From the NCBI RefSeq assembly GCF_027580225.2, contig NC_073348.2:28422001-28486000 (forward strand): a DNA stretch of 64,000 nucleotides, given 5' to 3'. The notes under the pieces are model-generated. The model saw nothing but the letters and a program-made list of their open reading frames with translations, ran no database searches and was not told where the DNA came from. The translations under genes were made by a program, and so were the position numbers. How positions within the stretch are numbered: the stretch's first letter is position 1; each line of letters opens with the position of its first letter. Source of the DNA: Misgurnus anguillicaudatus (Eukaryota > Chordata > Actinopteri > Cypriniformes > Cobitidae). This document shows, piece after piece, positions 1-11,509 of the stretch.

Positions 1-536
1 TAGTGCTGCGCTCTCAGACCCGAGTCTCGAGTTAAACCCGATTCTTTTACACTCAAATGTCATTTATAATATCATCTATCTTATAGTATCATTCTCATTA
101 GGTTACATTTAGCTGATTATGTTAATAATAAAACCATGCCGCATTATGATGCATTAACTAATATTAATTACAGTGTGTGTACAATTTGCATTTGTTTTAA
201 TGCTGTCTTTAAAACAAGCAGCAACGGACCTTATGTATAAAAATCTGCTAAATAAACCATAGTATTACTATAGAAATTGCATGATTTTTGGAATAAAACA
301 CCATTAAATTTACTATGGACTGACCACAATAACCGTAGTTAAAACTATAGTAAAGTAGTAATCTACTAAAAATAATAGTCATTAAAATCAATAAAATCAT
401 TGTTAATTTTCTCAAGGGAACACCTGTTCCTATAGGATATGTGACTGCAATACACTAAGATTGTATTATTATACATTTGTAAATGCATTAACACAAACAA
501 ACAAACAATGGTGCACATAATTCTTATAAATGTTAG
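1..536. other. AT-rich stretch, no gene
   Basis: No coding frame or RNA gene is visible. Around 250-370 there are short self-complementary words (CATAGTATTACTATAG and CTATAGTAAAGTAGTAATCT) like those in decayed fish MITEs, but no clear ends, so no element is called. Confidence 0.5.
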
Positions 537-1485
537 TTAAAGGTATATTCCATCTTCTCAAAAGAAAAATCCAGACAATCCACTCACCACCATGTCATCC
601 AAAATGTTGATGTCTTTCTTTGTTCAGTCAAGAAGAAATTGTGTTTTTTGAGGAAAACATTGCAGGATTATTCTCATTTTAATGGACTTTAATAGACACC
701 AACAATTAACACTTAACTCAACACGTAACAGTTTTTTTCAACGGAGTTTCAAAGGACAATAAACAATCCCAAACGAGGCATAAGGGTCTTATCTAGCAAA
801 ACGATTGTCATTTTTGACAACAAAAACAACAAATATACACCTTTAAAGCACAACTTCTCGTCTAAATCCGGTCCAGCGCGACATAACGTAAATGCGTAGT
901 GACGTGGGGAGGTCACGTGTTACATATATAAAACGCACATTTGCGGACCATTGTAAACAATAAACTGACACAAAGACATTAATTAGTATCAGTTGACATA
1001 CAACAACGTAGGAACGGTCCTCGTTCTCAACACTTGTAAACACTGAGTTTCGGGTTCGTCCTCGTTCTCAACACTTGTAAACACTGAGTTTCGGGTTCGT
1101 CCTCTGTGACCTCTTGACGTATTGCGTGGGGTCACGTTGGCGCATCACGACCGGATTTAAACGAGAAGTTGTGCTTTAAAAGTGTATATTTGTTATTTTT
1201 ATTGTAAAAAATGACAATCGTTTTGCTAGATAAGACCCTTATGCCTCGTTTGGGATAATTTAGAGTCCTTTGAAACTCCGTTGAAAAAAACTGTTAATTG
1301 TTGAGTTAAGTATTAAATGTTGGGCTCTATTAAAGTCCATTAAAAAGAAAAAAATCCTGCAATGTTTTCCTCAAAAAACATAATTTCTTCTCGACTGAAC
1401 AAAGAAAGACATCAACATTTTGGATGACATGGTGGTGAGTAAATTATCTGGATTTTTCTTTTAAGAAAATTGAATATTCCTTTAA
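537..1485. mobile_element. TTAA-flanked foldback MITE, copy 1
   Basis: A 949-bp element bounded by TTAA at 537-540 and 1482-1485. The two arms (about 541-880 and 1150-1481) are long inverted repeats: the left arm reads AAAATGTTGATGTCTTTCTT and the right arm carries its complement before TGGTGGTGAGTAAATTATCT. TTAA duplication is typical of Kolobok or piggyBac elements; no transposase is present, so it is non-autonomous. A short open frame on the minus strand (843-1043) recurs in copy 2 only because the DNA is shared. Confidence 0.85.
1021..1102. repeat. 41-bp tandem duplication inside foldback copy 1
   Basis: Two adjacent identical-looking 41-bp units (1021-1061 and 1062-1102) beginning TCGTTCTCAACACTTG. 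The homologous centre of the copy at 3.7-4.5 kb lacks the second unit, so it arose after the two copies diverged. Confidence 0.85.
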
Positions 1486-1589
1486 TGTCAATAGTTAGCT
1501 ATCCATGTTAGTTAATGGTGCATTAATTATAGATGTTACAATGCTTGATTTTTTTGTAAATGTAGTAAATGCCAAAATTAACATGAACT

Positions 1590-1821
1590 TTAACCTCCTA
1601 AGACCTGGATGTCCACATATGTGGATGTCACATTTTTTGTTGTGTGCACCATAATATTTATTTCTGTGTAACTGGAACCTTTTGTACGCAAACGTGGACA
1701 ATTACACTGCTTCATGTTCAAAGAAAAATATTAGGTTATTATACAGTATTATTTATTGGTTCTGGAAGTAGCTGGAAGAAATCTGAAAAAACTAACCAAA
1801 GCTTGGGTCTCAAGAGGTTAA
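1590..1821. mobile_element. Short TTAA MITE with 15-bp TIRs
   Basis: TTAA lies at 1590-1593 and 1818-1821. Inside it the ends are inverted repeats, CCTCCTAAGACCTGG on the left and the complement of CTTGGGTCTCAAGAGG on the right. The 232-bp body has no coding capacity. Flanking DNA on both sides (TTAGTTAATG, GTTAGTTAATTTG) looks like one older repeat, so this MITE landed within it. Confidence 0.75.
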
Positions 1822-1951
1822 GATTAATAAATGCTGTAGAAGTACTATTCATTGTTAGTTAATTTGAGCTAATGCATTAAGTTACACATTAAGTCAATAT
1901 GCATGCACAATTTTCCACACCATTTTCTTAATAGACATATTTTTACATTCA

Positions 1952-2068
1952 AATTTGGCAAACACCACATTTGGCAAACACCTTTATCCAAAATGACTTG
2001 CAATGCATTGAAGTTTTGTGTGTTTCCTTTGAAATCAAACCCACAGTCACATACTAAACAAATGCATA
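1952..2068 (-). mobile_element. HAmo-like SINE 3' fragment
   Basis: CATTTGGCAAACACCTTTAT followed by a CCAAAATGACTTG-like stretch is the reversed tail of the cyprinid SINE whose plus-strand form ends GCTTTGGATAAAAGCGTCTG. Only the tail and part of the body remain; the tRNA-like head is missing. TTTGGCAAACACC is duplicated at its outer edge. Confidence 0.6.
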
Positions 2069-3711
2069 TTGTATGACCATAGTCTATGAGAATCGGTTAA
2101 ATCACACCGTTGAATCAGGCCTGAACAGAGCTCATGAATCAGTAAAAACAATCCAGAAATCCAGTCTCCAAAATCATTGTCTGCTGATTAGACTTTTTAG
2201 ATAACCTATTATATCCTCAGGCATTTGGCACTGCAAGGTTTTTTTTTCCACCAACCTCTAAACCATCCAAAATTCAACATGCAGCAAATTTTATCTGAAT
2301 GTCATTTATGCATGAAAAAGCTTTGATATGCATAAAAGTCATCAAGTTGCCACTTTAATGACTGCTTTTAATCTGCTTTTGTATAACCCTTAGGCAGTGT
2401 ATGACTATACATCTAACATTGTAAAGCAATTAAAATAAGCAATATGTACAATCAATTAAGCTTTCAAAAACATCATTCAGTCTCACGCGGTGAGTTTGTG
2501 TCAGGTGTTGACATTTCTCATTTTTTTGTACTTTTTCTTTCTTTAGTTATGTAACATAAATTGATTTTCTATAGGCTGACATACATTAGGAATTACCTAT
2601 CACACCCCTGCTATCAAGTATTTAAGTCAAGCGAACTTAATTTAAAATATTTATACGGTCATAACAGGCACAGAAGAAACAAAGGTGTTTGATAGGTAAA
2701 AATGCCAAAGAACATATCAGACTTGAAGCAAAATGCTTGCAAAGAAAGCATTGTGTAAAATCTTATCCATCACTAAACAAACATTTAGTTATTTAAAAAA
2801 ACAAATTAAGTCAAGTCTTCCATTCACTTCAATTGATCAATAACTGGAAGGCGAGACGTGTGATTTTACAACTCACTTGGTATAATCTTTGCCTTTCATT
2901 CTCAAATCTTAACATAACACAAATATATTTTATGCTGCATTCATGCTTTATTAAAAAGTACAGTTCTCTAACCATTTACACCCATATAACCTCTCAAACC
3001 TCGAGGTCTTGCAGTCCAGAGAATTTATTTGGCTAATACACAGTTTTGAAGAGTAAAACAGTGCAATACTGGAAGTATTTATAGCATATAGATCAACTGT
3101 ATCACTGTGCACCTGTGTTTGTGATTAATAGACCAATATGCTCGAGCGTAATAATGGAGAATGCATTAAATGAATTTGTGTGTGTGCGAGAGAGCGCAAA
3201 AGAGAGAAGATTCTTAAAATTACAGCATTCTTCGTGAAATAGATTTTTAAAGCAATAATTGTCTAAGGGCATAGCATGCATTACTTAATTCATTGTCTTG
3301 CAATCAGGCCAATATTGTCCTCACCCCATCATTAACCAAATGCCTCATTTGCACTTTCATTAGCTATAAAGATTTTTCATTCCTTCTGGCACGAGATGGA
3401 GTGTTACTGTAACGATTTGCATGCTGTGTATCTGTAGTGTTTTTATTGATGTTGTCTGAAATAACAGAGTGAGCTCTTCTGCCGGCGCTCCCCGGGAGAG
3501 AAGGGATATAACAGCTGTCTCCTTGACACCAGATGGGTGGGACTGATTTTGTCATCCGTTTGTGGGCTTTTAATTACTCAGTCAAATACACTAAATAGAA
3601 TGATGAGAAATGTAGATGATCATAATAAACTAGTCAATCCAATTCCTCTCTGTATATCTGTTTTGTTATTGAGCATTACAGAATATGATTATTCATTACA
3701 GAATCTTCATA
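2069..3711. other. No recognisable gene or element
   Basis: Mostly AT-rich DNA with scattered short open frames that show no codon structure or known motif. There is a brief GT/GA-rich patch near 3175-3205. It looks single copy by eye. Confidence 0.5.
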
Positions 3712-4511
3712 TACTTACCAAAATGTTGATGTCTTTCTTTGTTCGGTCGAGAGGAAATTATGATTTTTGAGGAGAACATTCCGGGATTTTTCTCATTTTG
3801 GTGGGCTTTAATGGACCCCAGCACGTAGCAGTTTTGGTGCAGTTTAGGATTGCAGTTTCAAAGGACTCTAAATGATCTCAAGCGAGGCACGAGTCTTATC
3901 TAGCAAAACTTCTAGTCTATCTCCAGTCATGTGATGCGCCAGCGGGACCTCACACAATACGTAATCATGTCAAGAGGTCACGGATGACGTATGTGAAACT
4001 ACGCCCCAGTGTTTACAAGTGTGGAGAAAGAGGACCGTTCCAACGTTGTTGTATGTCGAATGATACTAATTAATGTCTTTGTGTCAGTTCATTGTTTAAA
4101 ATGGTCCGCAAATGTGCGTTTGATATATGTAACACGTGACCTTTCCACGACATTACGCAATTACGCGAGGTCGCGCTGGCGCGTCACAGGATCGGAGATA
4201 GATGAGAAGTTGTGGTTTAAAAGTGCATTTTTTTTTTTTCTTGTCTAAAATGACAATCGTTTCGCCAGATAAGACCCTTATGCCTCGTTTGGGATCGTTT
4301 AGAGTCCTTTGAAACGGCAATTTTAAACTACATTAAAACTGTTAAGTGTTGGGGTCCATTAAGGTCCATTAAAATGAGAAAAATCCTGGAATGTTTTCCT
4401 CAAAAAACATAATTTCTTCTCACTGAACAAAGAAAGACATCAACATTTTGGATGACATGGTGGTGAGTAAATTATCTGGATTTTTTTTTTAAAAATTGAC
4501 TAATCCTTTAA
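3712..4511. mobile_element. TTAA foldback MITE, copy 2
   Basis: Same family as 537-1485: AAAATGTTGATGTCTTTCTT at the left, ATGGTGGTGAGTAAATTATC and TTAA (4508-4511) at the right. The outermost left arm is lost, starting within ACTTACC, so only the right TTAA survives. The inner part is inverted relative to copy 1, as expected for a near-palindrome. The 79-residue plus-strand frame at 4009-4248 matches the minus-strand frame of copy 1 and is not a gene. Confidence 0.8.
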
Positions 4512-4639
4512 CATTTAAATTAAACAAAACATATTAAATTACACAATGTAGTGTTGTTGGCTAGTAGCGTTTTTTTAGGTTTAATTACAAATAATTTTAT
4601 GCTAAATGAATGTATTTTATGTAAATATTGTCATTAAAC

Positions 4640-4688
4640 TAGGGCCCCCCTGGCACCATCTTGCAGCCCCCCAGTTTGAGAACTAATC
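4640..4688. repeat. GC-rich repeat end fragment
   Basis: A short segment (GGGCCCCCCTGGCACC and CCCCCCAGTTTGAGAAC) that I remember as a common fish repeat terminus. Nothing of its body can be defined here. Confidence 0.35.
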
Positions 4689-4755
4689 CTTTAAAGTACA
4701 ATTTCTTTCATATCTTTCAGAACCATAAGTGCAAATTTACTCAATTTTATTTTAC

Positions 4756-5092
4756 CAGTGATGGCTGGTGCCTCATGGGAACCTATGTGCATCGCGTGTC
4801 ATGTCAAAATACGGGCATACGCATCGAAAGGGTTAATGATAAAAGAGATGCTCGCGTCTCACAAGAAACTTACTTAACAATACACTCTGATTTCACATGA
4901 TATTAAGCGAGTATCTAGCAAACACAAGCGTCTCTTTCAACATAAATCCTTACCAAGCATTTTCAGGCACCTATTTTGACTTGATGCCCAGTGCATATAG
5001 GTTGACATGATGCACTGAACACATATTTTGTTCACATGATGATGTTTTGACGAGTTTCGCATTCGTGCCTCTTTGGAAATGAGCCGCCACTG
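4756..5092. mobile_element. hAT-type MITE (CAGTGGCGGCTGG family)
   Basis: Starts CAGTGATGGCTGGTG and ends GAGCCGCCACTG, matching the copy at 9315-9769. The flanking 8 bp (TATTTTAC and CATTGTAC) agree at 6 of 8 positions, a decayed hAT target duplication. The interior is palindromic around paired GAGATGCTCGCGTCTC and AAGCGTCTCTTT words. Confidence 0.75.
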
Positions 5093-5193
5093 CATTGTAC
5101 GTGTTACTATGACAAGAAAGAAATGAATTAATGATATGATCAATAAGTCATCAACCCATGGAAATAAGATAACCAATTTCTATTTTTTATGTT

Positions 5194-5328
5194 ACACTCT
5201 TTAAAAACAAAGGTACAAAAGTTGTCACTGGGATGGTACCTTTTAAAAAGATCAGACTATTTTGGTACAAGTGTACTTTTTGAAATTGACAACTTTTGTA
5301 CCTTCTTGTACCTTTTTTCTGAGAGTGT
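5194..5328. mobile_element. 135-bp MITE with GGTACAA-rich ends
   Basis: ACACTCTTTAAAAACAAAGG at the left is complementary to CCTTTTTTCTGAGAGTGT at the right, and both arms carry the word for ACAAAAGTTGTCA. It has no coding capacity. It resembles the interrupted element at 10879-13122. Confidence 0.65.
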
Positions 5329-6370
5329 GCAGCAACTCTTTAATAGTCAAGATTAAATCGATGCTTAAAATATAATACAGCAAAAATTACAGTGTACTGT
5401 TACAGCAAAGCTTTTAGTTTTTTTTTTTACCTTTTTCTGTAGAACAACAAATAAGTAATTAACAGAAGGTCTGAGCTGCTTTCTTTTGATAGTAACCAGG
5501 GACTGCTTCTTGGATGAAAACCATGTAGGTTTTAAACCACATGAGGGTGAATTAATGATGACAGCATTTTCATTTTTGGGCAACTGTTCTTTTAAAATTA
5601 CATCAACCTGATTTACCATCCAAAAAATAACCTGATAAGATGTCCCAGTATGTGAACAAACGTGACTAATCCAGTCATTACACAATAAATATTTCTACCT
5701 CATACCAAAATATCATCCACATTTCTTGACCATCTGTTTTTTGCAAGAATGCAAAAATGTACGGTAAAAGCAAATAGGTCTTTCCAGTACCTTTGACACA
5801 CAACCACATCACTGTCAGCCACAATCTTCTGCACCCACTTGAGATGTCATCTTGAAAAGACACAAGCTTATCTTCCCACACTGATAACACACTCTTTACT
5901 GAACCTGATATAAACCTGCATAGAAGATCACACATACACAAACTATGTCAATATGTGTGGATATAGATTGGTCACGGGATGGGGATTTTTGGGTTTATTT
6001 TTAGCCCAAACACTGTGTATATAAAAGTAATCTGTTACTATATTTCCAGCTGATAAAATGATCTTCAAAAACACACTCACAGCAATAATACTTTGGTAAT
6101 ATTCACTTATATTTATTTATATAAACCAAGTACATTTACAATAGAGTGCATATAATAGACAATGTTAATCTCCAAGGCCACCTGCTTTTTAACAGATGAC
6201 AGTCTGACTTTTTAAAACATTTTAAATGAGCAAGCAGATAAATACTCTGATTATAGTGACCTTCAATGCATAAATCATTTGCCTTCATCCACAAACGTCT
6301 GAGGACTTTAAGCTACCAATAAAACTTCTGAAACGAAAAATATTTTAAAAATCTGAATCCTGAATGAGAT
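5329..6370. other. No gene; one decayed repeat fragment
   Basis: Short open frames on the minus strand at 5365-5941 have no recognisable motif. CATGAGGGTGAATTAATGAT near 5540-5596 is a remnant of the MITE family that ends GTGAACTATCCCTTTAA. Confidence 0.45.
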
Positions 6371-6622
6371 CTTTATTCTGTTGAACACAAAAGAAGATAT
6401 TTTGGTAAATAATGGAAATGTAGCCACACAGTTGACAATACCCACTTACTTTCATGTTAGGGAAAACAAATATGGAAGCCAATGGGTACCATCAACTGTG
6501 TGCTTACCATCATTTATCAAAATATTTCCGTTTGTGTTCAACAGAATAAAGAAACTCATACAGGTCTATGAATGTGAGTAAATAATAACAAAAATTTCAT
6601 TTTTTGTGAACTATCCCTTTAA
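6371..6622. mobile_element. GATAGTTCACCC-type TTAA MITE, one half plus centre
   Basis: Contains the paired words AACACAAAAGAAGATATTTT and TTTGTGTTCAACAGAATAAA around a GTACC-centred palindrome, and ends GTGAACTATCCCTTTAA at 6622. The left end is missing. Its right TTAA is also the left TTAA of the next element. Confidence 0.7.
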
Positions 6623-6984
6623 AGGTGCAGTGTGTACATTTAAGCTGCATCTAGTGGTGAGGTTGCGAATTACAACCAACAACTCAGTCCACTGCTCATC
6701 TCTCGTTTTTGAAACACATAGAGAAGCTACGGTAGCCGCCACCAGACAACCATGACAACTTAGTAAAAAAGTTTGGGCTTCTGTAGAAACATAGTGGCAC
6801 AAAATGGCGACTTCCATGTAAGGGGACCCTCTGTGTATGTAGATAAAAACGTCTCATTCTAAGGTAATAAACACATAACGGTTCATTATGAAAGGTCATT
6901 ATACACTCATGATAATATAGTTTTGTATATTATTTTGCATTTCTGTCAAGAGATCCTTCTAAAAATTACACACTCCCCCTTTAA
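6619..6984. mobile_element. TTAA MITE (AGGTGCAGTGTGTA family), copy 1
   Basis: TTAA at 6619-6622 and 6981-6984 flank AGGTGCAGTGTGTACATTTA and, at the other end, AAAATTACACACTCCCCCT. The interior (AAGCTACGGTAGCCGCCACC, AAAATGGCGACTTCCATG) matches the copy at 61608-61952. Minus-strand open frames here are incidental. Confidence 0.8.
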
Positions 6985-8009
6985 GATTTATATGGGGAAA
7001 TATTGATGTTGATGTTGATGACTCATTTTGCACTACATAGAGTTTGGTCCAATCAAATACTGTATGTATCCTTTTCCTAATACCATCTACATCCAGCTAA
7101 AATAGCTAAAAATGGTTCATGGCTGGGTCTTCTGGCAACCTAAAATAGGGAAGAGGCCAGAATATCCGGTTTTAATAGTAAATATGTCAACACAAGCCAC
7201 GTCAAACAGTTTTAAGGCAATAGCAGTGGGCCTGATACCCACTGACACAGCTGCTGTTGTAAAACTAAATCTAAAGGGTTAAAATTACATTTGGCCCCCA
7301 TGTTCTGATCCAGCCAGAGCTAGCACAGTCACACATGGACCTCTGCCAGCATATTATTATCAAGTTTAACAGCCATCTGTGTCTGTGACTCAGGGGATGA
7401 GGTTTTGATAACACCCCTGTCATTCACTGTCATTCTCTTAGCTGTGAGAAATACATGTATATATTTATGTAGTCAGGGAATACAATATATTATTACACCA
7501 TACAGACTACTATTGTTTTCATAAATGCTTATTCTTTTGTAAAAAAGTGTCTACCTCTCTTGTACCTCTCTCACACTCAGTAAAACGACACAGGTGTAAA
7601 ATCACTCTGCACATGTGTTAATATAACATCAAACGTTTAAGCGGATAAAAAAGATGTCAGTTGAGATTGTGAAACTGCCTCTTTTATATAAACATGTCAA
7701 ATCTCTTTGCTCACAGTATATTCTATTTCTGTGAACACATATAATCCATCAACACTGAGTTTGTAAAATGCACACACACACACATACATAAGAGACAGGC
7801 ACAAGCATGAATAAAACAACTATACTTTAATATGCATGCTGTGTAAGCATTACTCTGACATGATGCATTGCCATACGTTGCAAAAATCAGGAAAATGCAT
7901 GACAGATAACTTTTTAGCATGGTTATTAACTAGATTTTTATATTTTCTGAAAAAGTTAATATCTTGGCCTTGCAACTCTTTGCTACAATGCTTGGGTGTT
8001 CTGAATTAC
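6985..8009. other. No recognisable gene
   Basis: The sequence looks single copy, with a short (CA)n-like patch near 7770-7790. I see no coding signal on either strand. Confidence 0.5.
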
Positions 8010-8503
8010 GTACTAGTCACGTAATTTTTTGATTCTTTTTTGTGATACTGTCAGGAACCTCCGCGTTTTTTTGTAATCGTATCACAAATTTCTATTTATG
8101 TGTCATTGTCACGTATTGGTTACTCAACTGTTTTGTCCTAATTTCTTACCATTGCGCTTCAGTTAAGGGTTAGATTTACATAAAATGACATCCTTACCCA
8201 AATCCAACTCTAACCCTAATGTCAGGCGACAATGGTTTAAAATTAAGAGAATATATAAAAAATGAATCAGAAAAAATAATATAAACCAATAATTAAAGTG
8301 ACATCCTAACGCAAACACCAAATCTAACCCTAAACCCAAGAGACAGTGGTTTGAAGGTAGGAAAAAGCTTTTGAGTAACCAATACGTAACAATGACACAT
8401 GAACTTGTGATACGATCATGAAAAAACATGGAAATTCGTGACAGTATCACGAAAAAGAATTAAAAAATGATGTGACTATATGTGCATAATTTCATGAGAC
8501 TGG
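8010..8503. mobile_element. hAT-like foldback MITE (GTCTCAC family), copy 1
   Basis: A near-palindrome: TCATTGTCACGTATTGGTTA and GTTTAGGG-like text on the left are mirrored by CCAATACGTAACAATGACAC and CCCTAAACCC on the right, ending CATGAGACTGGG. The centre carries TAACCCTAA-type words on both strands. The left terminus is eroded. Related copies lie at 10942-11509, 46590-47061 and 55002-55437. Confidence 0.75.
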
Positions 8504-8522
8504 GTAGCTGGTTGCCTGTTAC

Positions 8523-8850
8523 GGTACATTCACACGGGGTTTAAGCGTTAACGCTTGACGGAAGGCTTGTCTGAAGCGTGGCCAACAGCCAATCACAGTG
8601 GCCGCTACACATGCTCCAGTCTTCCATAAACGGAATTGGCTGGCTCTGCCTAGGTTATTTGCATAAGGGAATCTGATTGGCTGACGCACGCGTTGCCGCT
8701 TCAAAAGTTGAGAAATGTTGAACTTCTGCCGCGAGAAACAGCTGTGACGCGGCGCAGATGGATTCACAATTCAGTTCGGCAAAGCATGATGTCACCCATT
8801 TAACGTCAATGGGAAGCGTTAACGCTTACGCCCCGTGTGAATGCACCGTT
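8523..8850. mobile_element. MITE, first of an inverted pair
   Basis: Ends are GGTACATTCACACGGGG and CCCCGTGTGAATGCACC, followed inside by AAGCGTTAACGCTT. The body has CCAATCACAGTGGCC and ATTTGCATAAGG words. No transposase is present. It abuts the next copy with only a few bases between. Confidence 0.7.
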
Positions 8851-9141
8851 ACGGTACATTCACACGAGGCAAAAGCGTTAACACTTCTCATTTACTTTTA
8901 ATGGAAGATGTCATGAGTGGCCAAACTGAATTGTGGATCCGTCAATGTCGCGTCACTTGAACATTTTACAACTTTCCAAGCGCCAACGTGTGCATCAGCC
9001 AATCAGACCGCCTTATGCAAATAACCTAGTGCGAGCCAGCCATTAATGTTTATGCGAAACCAAAGCATGTGTTGCGGCCACTGTGATTGGCTGTTGGCCA
9101 CGCTTCAGACAAGCCTTCCGTCAAGCGTTACCGCTTTTGTC
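8851..9141. mobile_element. MITE, second of an inverted pair
   Basis: It begins GGTACATTCACACGAGG and contains the body of the first copy in reverse order (CGCCTTATGCAAATAACCTA, GGCCACTGTGATTGGCTGTT), ending near AAGCGTTACCGCTTTTG. The two therefore lie head to head with inverted bodies. Confidence 0.65.
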
Positions 9142-9314
9142 CCTGCTGCACACCAGGGTATCATATGGTTAAATTTGGCCATAACACCGCTTTTAAATTA
9201 CAAGTTAGAAACGTTCATTAACTCAGGGTTAAAAGTGGGGTTAAGTACGAAGCTAACCTGGTTAAGCGCAATTTGAAATGCCTATAAGACATCCTGGTGT
9301 CAATATAATTATAA

Positions 9315-9769
9315 CAGTGACGGCTCGTGACTGTTGATCCGAGGTGCCCTAATTCAAAATAAAGTGTTCGGAGTGTCGTGTGTGGTTACTTTTTACAAAA
9401 TATTTTTTTTGCGCGTCGAGGGATCCTGCATCACGTGTTTTGTCAAAATAAGTGACGCACTTTTAAGCGTCAAAACTGTTTATGATAAAAGAGACGCTGA
9501 CGTTCACAAAATACACGCAAGATACTCCCTTAATTACGCATGAGATTATGCGAGTATCTGGCAAACGCGAGCGTCTCTTTTATCATTAACCCTTTAGACA
9601 CATCTGCAGCAGGCACTTATTTTGACAAGACACATGATGCACACAGGATCTCTCGACGAGCAGAACACATATTTTGAAAAAAGGAACCACACACATGACC
9701 GGCTACATACATTTTGTGACGAACTTCGCATCAAGTGCCCTCGAAAAAAGAAGTCACCGGCCGCCACTG
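9315..9769. mobile_element. hAT-type MITE with perfect 8-bp target duplication
   Basis: Starts CAGTGACGGCTCGTGACT and ends AGTCACCGGCCGCCACTG. The flanking 8-mers at 9307-9314 and 9770-9777 are both AATTATAA. An 8-bp duplication with CAGTG ends is the hAT signature. The interior is palindromic (GAGACGCTGACG and GCGAGCGTCTCTTTTATC); there is no coding capacity. Confidence 0.9.
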
Positions 9770-9848
9770 AATTATAATGTAATATATAAATATTGCATGT
9801 GTCTTCTTGACTCTACAAGTTTAGTTTGATAGGTGATCTACAAAAGGT

Positions 9849-9960
9849 GTTCCTGTATCTCAGTGGTAGAGCAAAAAGTCATGGGTTCGATCCCAAAATG
9901 TATACATTATGATTCACTGTAAGTCACTTTTGGATGTATCAAATGTGTAAATGTTAAAGC
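9849..9960 (+). mobile_element. HAmo-like tRNA-derived SINE
   Basis: GTTCCTGTATCTCAGTGGTA holds an A-box-like word and GGGTTCGATCCC a B box, the two internal promoter elements of RNA polymerase III. The tail CACTGTAAGTCACTTTTGGA matches the tails of the other SINE pieces in the window. It is internally shortened. Confidence 0.75.
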
Positions 9961-10787
9961 TCAGAGTCTATTTTACTGTACAGTCCCATTCAGTGTTACA
10001 GAGCGGGCATAAGTGTTACACGAGTAGTGAGTTAAAGATAAGAAATAAAAATGAATAAAAGACCTTGCACCAGATTCGTTTACTTCCCTCGAAACAACAT
10101 CAAGGTTGAATATGAAACATTGTGTGACCCCACTGTGAGTCTGCCATTCAGCAAATCAACATCGCTCCATTACTCCAGCACCCTATTGTCGAGATTACAA
10201 AAAGCTTTTACTTCAAACGCAGGTTTAAGCTTTCCCTCGCGGGGATTTGGGAGCTGGAGAAAGGAATTGGGGAAGGAAGGTGGAAGCGTTGTGTTTTTCC
10301 TTCACTGTTATATTGCATGACAGGAAGTCCACAACACCCTGCTTCCTGTCTTACATGCCGCATTGGGTCTAGCGAATGTCCAATAACAGAAGGGCCATTA
10401 GCTCAAAGCATGTGCTGGGGGTGTGTGCATGCATGCGAGTTGAAAGAGCCACAGATGAGCAGCTGAGAACTATTCCAGTTTCCTGGCACTGCGACATTCA
10501 GCCATCTGAATACACAATTTACAGAGGGATATGTAAATACTGAATATTCTCAAAACATACACATTTATCTGAACCAGGCTAATTGTTCCTTTTAAGAGGC
10601 AAAATGAGAACAGTATCTCATTGTGCCGGCAGAAGATGGAGAGGGAAAGAGATGCAAAGAGAGGGAGAGAAATAAAGGGATCTCTTCGGAATAGGATGCA
10701 GGGATATTTTCCAATTATTCAGTGTTTTTCGCCGCTATCCCATAGGGCAAAGCTTTGGAGGCAAGAGCAAGAAAAGCGAAAGAAAAC
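9961..10787. other. Single-copy-looking stretch, no gene recognised
   Basis: An open frame at 10051-10320 (89 codons) and a polar one at 10621-10854 have no motif I know and no supporting splice structure. The texture resembles noncoding unique DNA; 10.62-10.68 kb is GA-rich. Confidence 0.45.
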
Positions 10788-11063
10788 TCACACTTGTTTA
10801 TTGGTATTTTGTTTTCCTGGCAGGCCAGATGTCCCTATGCAGGGTTTGCAATAAAACATGTTAAAAATGTATAAAGCACACTGTCAGAAAAAATGGTCAG
10901 GAATGGTCCCTGGTTGTTACTGGAGCGGTACCCTTTAAAAACAACATGATCTCACGGAAAGACGTGTTATAGTCACGCAAAATTTTATCAATTTATTTGT
11001 GTCCATGGCACGAAATTCAGCTTTTTTCATGCCTTGAGCACAAATGTCTTTTTCTATAAATAG
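10788..11063. repeat. Source copy of a perfect 276-bp duplication
   Basis: This segment, starting TCACACTTGTTTATTGG and ending TTCTATAAATAG, appears again without a visible mismatch at 12627-12902. It spans unique DNA, the start of a MITE and the left arm of an hAT-like foldback, so it is not itself a transposon unit. Confidence 0.9.
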
Positions 11064-11509
11064 TTTCTCATGTCCGTGGCACGACTTTCTTTTTTTCGTG
11101 TCATTTTATGTATTGTTTTCTCATTTTCCCCCCTATTTGTAAATCATTGTCGCTTGGGGTTACATTTGGGGTTTGGGTTAGAATGTACTTTAATGTATTG
11201 GTTACTACATGTCTTTCTTCCGCTTTTAAAACTATTCTCGCCTGGAGTTGGGGTTTGGGTGGGGATGTCTAAAAATGTAACAGAAATTGATTCTAACCCT
11301 AACCCCAAGCGACAATGATAAGAAAATAGGAAAAAACCATGACAAAACAATAGACAAAATGACACGAAAAAGAAAGTCATGCAATGCACACGAAAAACTA
11401 TTTATAGAAATGCTTAAGGCACGAAAAATGCTGAATTTCATGCCACGGACATGAATAAATTGATCAAATTTTGCGTGACTATAACACGGCTTTCTTTGAG
11501 ATCAGTCTG
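10942..11509. mobile_element. hAT-like foldback MITE, copy 2, with 8-bp TSD
   Basis: TTTAAAAA at 10934-10941 and 11510-11517 flank it exactly. Ends are CAACATGATCTCACGGAAAG and the complement CAGACTGATCTCAAAGAAAG. The arms mirror each other (GTCCATGGCACGAAATTCAG and CTGAATTTCATGCCACGGAC), and the centre holds CTAACCCTAACCCC. This copy fixes the family's boundaries and its 8-bp duplication. Confidence 0.85.

Noticed and set aside
843..4248. Similar 66- and 79-residue peptides in the two foldbacks as a conserved small protein
   Set aside because: The two DNA segments are copies of the same MITE, so similarity at every codon position is expected without selection on protein.
8010..8503. Interstitial telomere repeat
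   Set aside because: CTAACCC words are isolated within a foldback element and not arranged as TTAGGG tandem units.
9849..9960. tRNA gene
   Set aside because: A and B boxes are present but no cloverleaf can be drawn, and the downstream tail is that of a SINE.
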